Below, one piece after another: positions 36,353 to 43,830 of a stretch of DNA of 64,000 nucleotides. The notes under the pieces were generated by a model, which was not told the DNA's origin, ran no database searches, and saw only the letters and a list, made by a program, of their open reading frames with translations. Location: assembly GCA_037127915.1 (NCBI GenBank), contig JBAXXL010000014.1:23496-87495 (forward strand). The letters are read 5' to 3'. The position numbers and the translations under genes are program-made. Position 1 is the first letter of the stretch. The number at the start of each line of letters is the position of its first letter. This stretch comes from JBAXXL01 sp037127915. GTDB lineage: Bacteria; Bacteroidota; Ignavibacteria; Kapaibacteriales; UBA2268.

Positions 36353-36490
36353 AAAGGGGCTGTCTCACTACTCACAAGTTAGAAAAGTAGCTCAGACAGA
36401 AATGTCTAAGCTACTTCATAAATCAATGACATAGTAGAATAAACATTCCTGTCTGTTCTCAATAATTGTCGATTTTAAACAACCCTTTTA
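36352..36490. mobile_element. Possible MITE-like element with internal hairpin
   Basis: The left end AAAAGGGGCTGTCTCA has an imperfect inverted partner at the right end (on the other strand AAAAGGGTTGTTTAAA), and the middle holds a nearly perfect hairpin at 36386-36415 (AGTAGCT...AGACA / TGTCT...AGCTACT). TAAACATTC at 36433-36441 also occurs in the repeats at 11939 and 21113. No target-site duplication could be confirmed. Confidence 0.3.
36386..36415. terminator. Strong hairpin between convergent genes
   Basis: AGTAGCT C AGACA, loop GAAA, TGTCT A AGCTACT: 12 pairs with one mismatch. It lies between the convergent operons 30985-36352 and 36513-37628, so it may stop transcription from the left, although the T-tract is short. 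Confidence 0.55.
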
Positions 36491-36512
36491 GTTTACTCGA
36501 TTACTCAATCAT

Positions 36513-37628
36513 CTATTTCCCCATAAACTCTTTTATTTTATCAACTACATAACTGATTTGTTCATCTGATATTTCAGGAAACATTGGCAATGAAATCAAG
36601 CAATCGGCGGCTTTTTCTGTTTCAGGGAAATCACCCGCTTTGTGTTCCAGAAAACTGTAGGCTCCTTGCAGATGCACCGGTATCGGATAATGCAAACCGC
36701 TCGCGATATCGGCATTTTGTAAATAATCCATTAAGCCGTCGCGCATTTCTTTGTTCGGTAATTTAAGTTCGAACAAATGCCAGACAGGTTGAGAATAAGC
36801 GGGTACAAATGGAGGTGTCAAACCTTCTATATGCTTCAAACCTTCAGTGTATTTTTCGGCGGCTGTACGTCTCAAAGCGTTCCAATCTTCCAAATGTCGG
36901 AGTTTAACACCCAAAACAGCACCTTGTATGCCATCCATCCTGTAATTATATCCGATTGCAGTATGTATATATTTCTGCGGTTGTGAGTGATTGCGCAATA
37001 AACGGATTTTCTCTGCAAATTCATCATTATTTGTGGTTACCAATCCGCCTTCGCCGAAAGCACCAAGGTTTTTGCCGGGGTAAAATGAAAAACATCCCAA
37101 ATCACCCATACTACCGCAAGGATTGCCGTTATATAATGCACCATGAGATTGCGCTGTGTCCTCAATTACGATAAGTTTATGCTTCTTAGCTACTTCTAGT
37201 ATTGGGTCCATATCAGCGGTTTGTCCATATAAGTGAACCGGTATAATCGCTTTAGTCCGCGGTGTGATTTTTCTTTCAATCTCGGCAGGGTCAATTGTGT
37301 ATGTCATTGGGTCTATATCGACAAATACAGGTTTAGCTCCCACGTACGAAATCGCCCAAGTTGTTGATACAAAGGTGTGCGGAGTAGTAATAACTTCGTC
37401 TCCGGCTTTGACACCGGCGGCAAGTAATGCTAAGTGTAAAGCGGAAGTCCCGCTGTTGCAAGCAACGGCGTGTTTTACACCTATATATTCAGCAAAGCGC
37501 TTTTCGAAATCGTCAACAGCAAAACCCAAAGCAAACGCTGTTTTATTTAATACTTCAGAAATCGCTGAATCTATTTCGTCTTTTATTGATAAGTAATTGA
37601 TTTTCAAGTCTAAAAAAGGTACTTTCAT
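36513..37628 (-). CDS. DegT/DnrJ/EryC1/StrS family sugar aminotransferase
   Basis: 371 residues of the PLP-dependent sugar aminotransferase family. The PLP lysine is Lys186 in SFYPGKNLGAFGEGG; Asp157 in VIEDTAQSHGA contacts the pyridine nitrogen. The N-terminus VPFLDLKINYLSIKDEI and NSGTSALHLAL are family hallmarks. Enzymes of this family move an amino group onto a keto-sugar nucleotide in O-antigen, capsule or other glycan pathways. No other sugar biosynthesis genes lie beside it, so the sugar is not clear. Complete, ATG start. Confidence 0.92.
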   Translation of the reverse strand: MKVPFLDLKINYLSIKDEIDSAISEVLNKTAFALGFAVDDFEKRFAEYIGVKHAVACNSGTSALHLALLAAGVKAGDEVITTPHTFVSTTWAISYVGAKPVFVDIDPMTYTIDPAEIERKITPRTKAIIPVHLYGQTADMDPILEVAKKHKLIVIEDTAQSHGALYNGNPCGSMGDLGCFSFYPGKNLGAFGEGGLVTTNNDEFAEKIRLLRNHSQPQKYIHTAIGYNYRMDGIQGAVLGVKLRHLEDWNALRRTAAEKYTEGLKHIEGLTPPFVPAYSQPVWHLFELKLPNKEMRDGLMDYLQNADIASGLHYPIPVHLQGAYSFLEHKAGDFPETEKAADCLISLPMFPEISDEQISYVVDKIKEFMGK

Positions 37629-37774
37629 CTCTATTCCATTTATGATTAATATTATTTATCAAAATTAAGAATTTTTTTTCTAATAAAAACATATAATGAA
37701 ACATTTCTTTTGCTAATTTAAAAGCGTGGAAAAATGAATGATGTATTTCAAACGTTTCGTAACTTATAATGGTT

Positions 37775-38653
37775 TTATTCCTTCAAGGCTTTCATCACTT
37801 CTTCCGGTGCTTCTTCTTGTGGATAATGTCCAATTCCTTCGAGTTTAATTACTTTCGGATTGTTCCAATTAGCCAACCAATAATTCAGTTCTTTTTCCCT
37901 AAATGCCATATCTTTCATACCCCAAACGAATGTTGTGGGAATTGAGTTGATTTTTTCACGCTGTTGCCAGAGGCTATCCAACCACTTGCCTGATCCGACG
38001 ACCTCTCTTGGAAAAACATAACAGCCTTTTCTGTCCTTTTTTGTGGCTAAATGTTTGTAATAATGTCTATGAACGCTCTTAGTGAATGCTTTTTTATTTC
38101 CTACTACTTGTGGTAAAAAGTATTTGGCAAACATATTGATGTTTGTTATTAAAAAACGTCCTAATGCTCCACCCATTAAACCGCTGAATTTTTGAAAATA
38201 TGGATCATTTTCTACAGACCACAAATAAGTATTTAGAATAACCAATTTCTTGATTTTTTCAGGATGTTTTAATGCATAAGCCAGACCGATAGGTCCACCC
38301 CAATCATTGAATACCAAAGTTATGTTTTCTAAATTTAAACTGTCCATAAACAATTCGAAATTTTTAGCTTGATTTATTGGCAAATAATCAAATTCATAAG
38401 GTTTGTCCGATAGACCAAATCCGATATGGTCAATGGCGATACACCTATGTGTTTTCGACATTTCAGAAATAATTTTTCTAAATTCAAAACTCCAACCAGG
38501 ATTGCCGTGAACCATCACAATCGGGTCGCCCTGACCTTCATCCACATAATGCATCCTGCCAATCGGTAATTGGAAGTAATTACTCTTGAAGGGATATTCT
38601 TTTCTATCCAACCATTTTGGATAATTTGTGTCTTGCGTGTTTACTGGTTTCAT
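37775..38653 (-). CDS. Haloalkane dehalogenase-like alpha/beta hydrolase
   Basis: 292 residues. The nucleophile is Asp117 in LVFNDWGGPIGLAYAL, the aspartate type found in haloalkane dehalogenases and epoxide hydrolases rather than the serine of esterases. The oxyanion loop is HGNPGWSFEFR (about 49-59) and the base is His276 in EGIGHYPQEEAP; the acid is likely in WGMKDMAFREKE. The protein is cytoplasmic. The gene lies 75 bp downstream of the sigma factor gene on the same strand, so it may be controlled with or by it. Many homologs have no dehalogenase activity, so substrate is open. Confidence 0.82.
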   Translation of the reverse strand: MKPVNTQDTNYPKWLDRKEYPFKSNYFQLPIGRMHYVDEGQGDPIVMVHGNPGWSFEFRKIISEMSKTHRCIAIDHIGFGLSDKPYEFDYLPINQAKNFELFMDSLNLENITLVFNDWGGPIGLAYALKHPEKIKKLVILNTYLWSVENDPYFQKFSGLMGGALGRFLITNINMFAKYFLPQVVGNKKAFTKSVHRHYYKHLATKKDRKGCYVFPREVVGSGKWLDSLWQQREKINSIPTTFVWGMKDMAFREKELNYWLANWNNPKVIKLEGIGHYPQEEAPEEVMKALKE

Positions 38654-38728
38654 ATTTAACTCTTCTTTGAAGTTTAAAAACTACATTTATTACTTTAGAC
38701 GTAATAGTAATTCAAAACGGTCGAAAAT

Positions 38729-39508
38729 TTATTTATCTTCGATAGCTTCTCTCAGCAACTGCAAAATGGTGTCCTCAAGATTAGCTCCATTGCTTTCCAA
38801 AGGATTGATTTTATTAATCAATTTGAAGCGAATGTCAAGGTTGGTTCTTGAAGAATTTTCTTGCGAAAATCCATATTTTTGGATTTTTGCTGCGGAATCG
38901 GATATTCCTTGAAGAGTATCGTTTAATTCAGCGCATTGGTAACAAATTCCATTTTTGTTAATCATTGCACAGCGATTTTCGTATCTGGTTTGAAGTTGAT
39001 TCCTTGCATCGTGGAGCAAATGCTTTACGACACCTTCGGTTTTATCAATTATATTGGCAATTTCTTGCCTTTTGAAATTATAAAATTCTTTTAGAATAAT
39101 AGCAATCTGTTGCTCCAATTTTAAGTTTTTTGCTATACAAGTAAAGCAATAGTTAATATGCTCTTCAATCCCAAAGCTATGTATTTTCTGGCTGTGAAAA
39201 CTTGAAATAAGTCTTTTTTGGCAGTCAACATTGCTCATTGTATATTCTTTGCACTTATCTTGCGCATCTAATTCCCAACGTCTTTTTACTCTTTGATTAT
39301 CTCGAGCAAGATTTGTTGCTATAGCGAATACCCAGGTTTTAAAACTCGATTGCCCTTTGAAAGTTCCAATTTTATCGTTAACCCTGAGAAATGTATCGTG
39401 CAACAAATCTTCGGAATCCAATTTATTACCGGATACACGGTACAAATACGATTTCAGGTTCCCTTGCATAGCTAAAAATTCATTTTCTAAGTCAATTGAT
39501 GTGTTCAT
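38729..39508 (-). CDS. ECF-type sigma-70 family factor with cysteine-rich extension
   Basis: 259 residues. Region 2: EDLLHDTFLRVNDKIGTFKGQSSFKTWVFAIATNLARDNQR; region 4: LKLEQQIAIILKEFYNFKRQEIANIIDKTEGVVKHLLHDARNQL. Between them is a loop with INYCFTCIA, and after region 4 comes an extension with CAMINKNGICYQCAEL; these cysteines could bind metal. It is longer than simple ECF factors (about 180 residues). Directs RNA polymerase to special promoters; no anti-sigma gene is adjacent, so the extension may take that role. Upstream of the hydrolase gene. Confidence 0.85.
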   Translation of the reverse strand: MNTSIDLENEFLAMQGNLKSYLYRVSGNKLDSEDLLHDTFLRVNDKIGTFKGQSSFKTWVFAIATNLARDNQRVKRRWELDAQDKCKEYTMSNVDCQKRLISSFHSQKIHSFGIEEHINYCFTCIAKNLKLEQQIAIILKEFYNFKRQEIANIIDKTEGVVKHLLHDARNQLQTRYENRCAMINKNGICYQCAELNDTLQGISDSAAKIQKYGFSQENSSRTNLDIRFKLINKINPLESNGANLEDTILQLLREAIEDK

Positions 39509-39599
39509 AGTTATTTTACAAATATTACAAAAACTTTTCTTCTTAGACGAATATGATATCTAAATTGGTCGAAGAAAATTATTCAAAAAAATTTCTCTT

Positions 39600-40757
39600 T
39601 TAGGATTCTTCAACCTTTCCAAATTCGTATTTTTTTTTCTTAAAAAGTAATTTCATTCTTCCGGCTAATTTTTGGGGCCAATTTTTATCCATACATGGCT
39701 TCTCTATAAATTTAAAGTAAATGGCAGATGGTATTAATAAAAGTGGAATGCAAATAACGGTAAATAGTAATAAATTTGGTATTATATGATTAGAAATTAT
39801 AAAGTACTTGCTAATATTTGCAAAGGCTGACGTTATAGGAGCGTGAATCAAATAAATCGAATAACACATACCACCAATTACCGTAATATATTTATTGGTG
39901 AAAAAACTTTTGCCAAAGCCATTTATTAAAACAGAATAATATAAGCCAAAAATCCCGAACAGAAATATATACTGATTAAGCAAGCTCACCTTGTAATCGA
40001 AATACAATAGGCATATCAAGGATAGTGTACCCAAGATGATAGAGAAAATTTTGGGGATATTGATTCGCTTCTTATCTAAGTACATATCAACTAGCAAAAA
40101 TCCCAAAAAGAAAAATTGCAGAAAGTAATAAACCGTTGTTGTTTTTGGGAAATAAACGAGATGAAGTAAAGGGATTCCCAAAATTAAAGCTACAAAAGAA
40201 AGCCTTCTATAAAGTTTGGTCAGCCGGAAAACTTGAACAAAAAATATGGCAAAAATATAAAACTGTATTTCGACCTCGAGCGACCATAAAACAGAATTGA
40301 CAAAATAACCCAGGTCATTGAAAATTATATTATTCGCATAAATCATAGACGCCAGAACACTTGGCAATCCGTGGGATAAAGTATTTTGATGAGCTAAAAG
40401 CTGGATAACAAAAAAGAGAATAAGAGCAATAAAATATGGCGGTTCTAATCTTGTGACTCGTCTTAAGAAATAATTTTTTAGTTTAACTTTCTTTTCACCG
40501 TTTATATAATGCTTTGCGAATGGCAAACCGATAATAAAACCACTTATTACAAAAAAGAGTTCAACACCCTGCCACCCGTTTTTATATAATAGTCCCAAGA
40601 TCGCATTGTCCTGAAGGGTATCGAGCATCGGTGTCTTTATAGCACAACTTATGTGAAACAAGACGACCGACAAAATCGCTATAAATCTTAAGCCGTCAAT
40701 TTCGGTAAAGTATTCACCGCTAGATGTTATTCTTCTAAATTTTTCTATAAATTGCAT
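39600..40757 (-). CDS. Acyltransferase 3 family membrane protein, paralog A
   Basis: 385 residues, about ten membrane helices. The family signature at the N-terminus is EIDGLRFIAILSVVLFHIS with the likely catalytic His, and the later motifs GWQGVELFFVISGFIIGLPFAKHY and FLRRVTRLEPPYF match acyltransferase 3 (OafA/NodX) proteins, which move acetyl or other acyl groups to sugars of polysaccharide or lipopolysaccharide. 4 bp downstream of a close paralog: the pair is a tandem duplication in the same orientation, probably one transcript. Confidence 0.88.
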   Translation of the reverse strand: MQFIEKFRRITSSGEYFTEIDGLRFIAILSVVLFHISCAIKTPMLDTLQDNAILGLLYKNGWQGVELFFVISGFIIGLPFAKHYINGEKKVKLKNYFLRRVTRLEPPYFIALILFFVIQLLAHQNTLSHGLPSVLASMIYANNIIFNDLGYFVNSVLWSLEVEIQFYIFAIFFVQVFRLTKLYRRLSFVALILGIPLLHLVYFPKTTTVYYFLQFFFLGFLLVDMYLDKKRINIPKIFSIILGTLSLICLLYFDYKVSLLNQYIFLFGIFGLYYSVLINGFGKSFFTNKYITVIGGMCYSIYLIHAPITSAFANISKYFIISNHIIPNLLLFTVICIPLLLIPSAIYFKFIEKPCMDKNWPQKLAGRMKLLFKKKKYEFGKVEES

Positions 40758-40761
40758 ATTT

Positions 40762-41898
40762 TTAAATTGCTTCTTCCTTATTAAAAAAGTGCCTGAATTT
40801 TCCAGCTAGTTTTTTTGGCCAATTTTTATCCATGCAAGGTTTTTCGATGTACCTAAAGTAAATGGCTGAAGGCACTAAAACTATAGGAATGCAGATAGCA
40901 GTATTTAACAACAAATTCGGCAAATAGTGATTTGAAATAACTAAATATTTGCTTATATGTGAAAATGCTGAAAGAATAGGGGCGTGGATTAGATATATTG
41001 TATAACACATACCTCCTAAAGCTGAAATATACTTGTTTGTAAAAAACTTATTCCCGAATCCATTTATTAAAACTGCATAGTAGAAGACGAATATTCCGAT
41101 AATATAAATATATTCATTTAATATACTTGCATGGTAATTTATATATAAGACGGTTATCAAAGAAATTAAACCAAATATTATCGAAAGTATTTTAGGAAAA
41201 TTTATTCTTGCTTTGTCCAAATATAAGTCAACTAGAAGAAATCCGATAAAGAAAAAATGCAAAAAAGTGTAAATCGTTGGAGTTGATGGAAAATAGAAAC
41301 GATGTACGATTGGTATTACTGTTATTAAAAGGACAAGAAATAATCTTCTATAAAATTTTGTTAATTTGAATATTTTCACAAATATTATGGCCAAAATGTA
41401 AAACTGAATTTCTACTTCAAGAGACCATAAAACAGAGATAATTAAATAACTTTGGTTATTAAAAATAATATTATGTGAATATATCATTGAAGCTAATAAA
41501 CTTGGTAAACCGTGGGAAAATGTGATTTGATGTCCAATTATTTGAATAAAAAAGAATAAAATCAGTGCTAAAAAATAAGGGGGTTCCAATCGTGTGACTC
41601 TTCTTAGAAAGTAAGATTTAAGTTTGACTTTCCTTTCGCCATTGAAATAGTGTTTTGCAAATGGTAAACCAATTATAAAACCGCTAATGACAAAAAAGAG
41701 TTCAACTCCCTGCCAACCATTTTTATATATACCGCCCAATATAACATTATCCTGTAGTGAATCTACTGTATATGACTTAACTGTGGATGTTATATGAAAT
41801 AAAACTACGGAAAAAATCGCTATAAACCTTAAACCGTCTATTTCTGCGAAATATTCTCCGCTTGATGTTATTCTTCTAAATTTTTCTATAAATTTCAT
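40762..41898 (-). CDS. Acyltransferase 3 family membrane protein, paralog B
   Basis: 378 residues, same architecture as the gene at 39600. The first 75 residues are almost identical between the two (KFIEKFRRITSSGEYFAEIDGLRFIA), with most change in loops and helices of the middle third. The His in VVLFHIT and the RLEPPYFLALILFF motif are present. Conservation of both copies suggests different acceptors. Upstream of it, on the same strand, lies the toxin-antitoxin pair and a short gene remnant. Confidence 0.88.
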   Translation of the reverse strand: MKFIEKFRRITSSGEYFAEIDGLRFIAIFSVVLFHITSTVKSYTVDSLQDNVILGGIYKNGWQGVELFFVISGFIIGLPFAKHYFNGERKVKLKSYFLRRVTRLEPPYFLALILFFFIQIIGHQITFSHGLPSLLASMIYSHNIIFNNQSYLIISVLWSLEVEIQFYILAIIFVKIFKLTKFYRRLFLVLLITVIPIVHRFYFPSTPTIYTFLHFFFIGFLLVDLYLDKARINFPKILSIIFGLISLITVLYINYHASILNEYIYIIGIFVFYYAVLINGFGNKFFTNKYISALGGMCYTIYLIHAPILSAFSHISKYLVISNHYLPNLLLNTAICIPIVLVPSAIYFRYIEKPCMDKNWPKKLAGKFRHFFNKEEAI

Positions 41899-41921
41899 AT
41901 TATTTAATTACGAATTTTAAA

Positions 41922-42017
41922 TTACGAATTACGTTGTTTAGTACTAAATTGGATTTTACCTATTATCTTTAATAATTCCTCTAAGTCATTTAATAGACTT
42001 TCTGCTTCAATTAATTT
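41922..42017 (-). pseudogene. Remnant of a four-helix bundle (S23-family) gene, C-terminal end only
   Basis: In the frame shifted from the toxin gene, 42017 to 41922 encodes about 31 residues, including LLNDLEELLKIIGKIQ and STKQ, then stops at TAA. This matches the C-terminal helix of the four-helix bundle protein at 24-290 (IFNDALEIIRIITKI...TTKQ). There is no start or upstream part, because the toxin reading frame occupies that DNA. So the rest of the gene was lost or replaced. Confidence 0.65.
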
Positions 42018-42307
42018 CGTTTATCAGCAATTTCATAAACCTTCATGTTATCTCGTTTGTTTATTGCTATTACAAATACTTCGACCTTCTCTTCGAAGAT
42101 TTTATATACTATACGAATCTTTTTATTATTAACATATGTTTTTCTATAACCGGAAAGATTGATTCCTGCTTTATTTCCTATAGCTTCACCAAGTAGCGGA
42201 TTACTTATGAGCTTTTTCAATTGCTTTAAAACTAAAATTTTTAACGAACCATCAAGTTCATCAAATTCTTTCTTTGCCTCAGAATGAAAAACTATTCTAT
42301 AATTCAT
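42011..42307 (-). CDS. RelE/ParE-type toxin
   Basis: 98 residues from the ATG at 42307 (a TTG one codon upstream is less likely). The pattern YRIVFHSEAKKEFDEL, then NPLLGEAIGNKAGINLSGYRKTYVNNKKIRIVYKIFEEKVEVFVIAINKRDN, is the RelE/ParE fold: helix pair, then a four-stranded sheet with basic residues in the active region. Members either cleave mRNA in the ribosome or poison gyrase. It overlaps the antitoxin gene by 11 bp, the normal antitoxin-first arrangement. Confidence 0.88.
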   Translation of the reverse strand: MNYRIVFHSEAKKEFDELDGSLKILVLKQLKKLISNPLLGEAIGNKAGINLSGYRKTYVNNKKIRIVYKIFEEKVEVFVIAINKRDNMKVYEIADKRN

Positions 42308-42602
42308 CAAGGGTTATTCCCATTTCTGTTAATACAGTTTCTAAGTCAACTGTGGATTCAGTTGATTCCCTTTCTTTAATTAATTTAGAAAGTTCCAAAT
42401 ATTCAGATAGTTCTAAGTTGTTTGAAATATTCTCATAAGTTTCAATAGGTAATATAACTGCTTCTATTTTATTATTCCTTATCACAGCGACTTTAGAAAG
42501 CTTATGTTTCGTGAGTTTATTTAGAATGTCTCCAAAATTTCTTGAAACTGATGTTGAAGGTATAATCTCTTCTTTTGTATATGTTATCATTTTATTTTCC
42601 AT
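42297..42602 (-). CDS. Phd/YefM-type antitoxin
   Basis: 101 residues from the ATG at 42602; the longer frame starts at a GTG inside the palindrome at 42613 and is unlikely. The N-terminus PSTSVSRNFGDILNKLTKHKLSKVAVIRNNKIEAVILPIETYE is the Phd/YefM DNA-binding fold; the acidic C-terminus (ESTESTVDLETVLTEMGITLDEL) should wrap the toxin. It neutralises the RelE-type toxin and represses the operon. Confidence 0.88.
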   Translation of the reverse strand: MENKMITYTKEEIIPSTSVSRNFGDILNKLTKHKLSKVAVIRNNKIEAVILPIETYENISNNLELSEYLELSKLIKERESTESTVDLETVLTEMGITLDEL

Positions 42603-42612
42603 TGTATGTTTT

Positions 42613-42634
42613 AGCACGCGTAATAAGACGTGCT
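42613..42634. promoter_or_regulatory. Palindrome upstream of the toxin-antitoxin operon, candidate operator
   Basis: AGCACG (42613-42618) and CGTGCT (42629-42634) form an inverted repeat, and a further TGTGCTAT half-site follows at about 42653. It begins 11 bp upstream of the antitoxin ATG at 42602. Confidence 0.5.
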
Positions 42635-42957
42635 ATAATGCGCTCTATTGTGTGTGCTATTAATTTTTTAAAAAAAATGTTAATTTATACGAATAATATT
42701 AAATATTTTATTATTTTTGTATTAATAAGATTTGAATAATCGTAGGATGCTTATCTTAATTATGTAAATAACCTTTGTTTTTATAAGTAGAGACAATATT
42801 AAAATGTTTTGGGTGGCTCTTTGTGCCAGAGAATTAATCTAACTTTGTTAAATCTTACCAATGCAACTATGCAATCTATTAAATTTTAATCAAACTTAGA
42901 GCGCTTGTTTGTAAGTAAAGCCAGAGCGCCGCCCCTATTATTCACATTAATAAATAT
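42635..42957. other. AT-rich intergenic region
   Basis: TAACTTTG at 42840-42847 fits the -7 consensus for the gene at 42958, but the nearest TTTG is 16 bp away, so the promoter call is weak. A GC-rich patch at about 42898-42940 with two AGAGCGC words is unexplained. No gene seen. Confidence 0.4.
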
Positions 42958-43641
42958 ATGAAAAATAACGATACTATTAATAAGAAAAATGCAGAAGTAA
43001 TAATTAAATTTTATCATCCTAGCGTAAGCTCTTTATCAGATAGAACATTGAAATCACTTATAAGAGGGATTTCAAAAACATGTAGAGATATTCAAATGAT
43101 TGAAATTGAACATTTAATAAAAGATTTTGATATTGACTACAAATTGCGACAATCCTTAAAAGATAAGGCATTGCATCAACTTCCCAATGAACCATCATTT
43201 TATACTAAAAAAATAAGCAAGGGAAGTTTTGAATTAACTGTATTATTATCGCTTGCTGGATTTTGGGTTTTAAATAATCTTATTTTAGAATCAGTAAAAA
43301 AAGCTTTTCAAGATTCTAAATTAGGATCATTAACATATAAGAAATTTCTTAGTATGTTTAATTCTATTCATAAACATGTAATTGATCGACCAAACTACTT
43401 TACTTCAGATATACTTCCTAGTTTAAAAAATCGAAAAATTACTGATAGATTTTTTGTAGATGAAATTGAAGTTGTAAAAACGGATGAAAATTTACTCATT
43501 AATATTAATTTAGAAACTATTAGTAATCTTGATATTGAAGAATTAAGTAAGGAATTAGATTATAATACATTGATGAAAAAAATCACAGTGAATAAAAAAA
43601 TAACAAAAGAGTTAAACAAGGAATATAATTCTACGGATTAA
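42958..43641 (+). CDS. Unknown protein with one hydrophobic segment
   Basis: 227 residues, very AT-rich codons. It begins with a charged region (about 1-85), then a hydrophobic stretch around 96-112 (LTVLLSLAGFWVLNNLIL) that could be a membrane helix, then a charged helical C-terminus. No signal peptide. I recognise no family. It is convergent with the kinase-TPR pair and separated from it by 190 bp; its base composition matches theirs, which suggests arrival together, but a functional link is inference. Confidence 0.5.
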   Translation: MKNNDTINKKNAEVIIKFYHPSVSSLSDRTLKSLIRGISKTCRDIQMIEIEHLIKDFDIDYKLRQSLKDKALHQLPNEPSFYTKKISKGSFELTVLLSLAGFWVLNNLILESVKKAFQDSKLGSLTYKKFLSMFNSIHKHVIDRPNYFTSDILPSLKNRKITDRFFVDEIEVVKTDENLLININLETISNLDIEELSKELDYNTLMKKITVNKKITKELNKEYNSTD

Positions 43642-43830
43642 ATGATACCAATTAATCAAATCCAATATTTTTTTTGGTTAATCATATATAAAAAATATTT
43701 GAACTTGATAACCATAAAAATACATATTCTAAATCAAAAATTTTTTATAATATTCAGAATGTGTATCAAAGCTCCGAAATAAACTACTTATTTTAAAAAA
43801 AATCTAAGTTATATATTAAATTAATAAATT

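Noticed and set aside
37775..38653. Firm naming as haloalkane dehalogenase
   Set aside because: The aspartate nucleophile fits, but related hydrolases share it and the halide-binding residues could not be assigned by eye.
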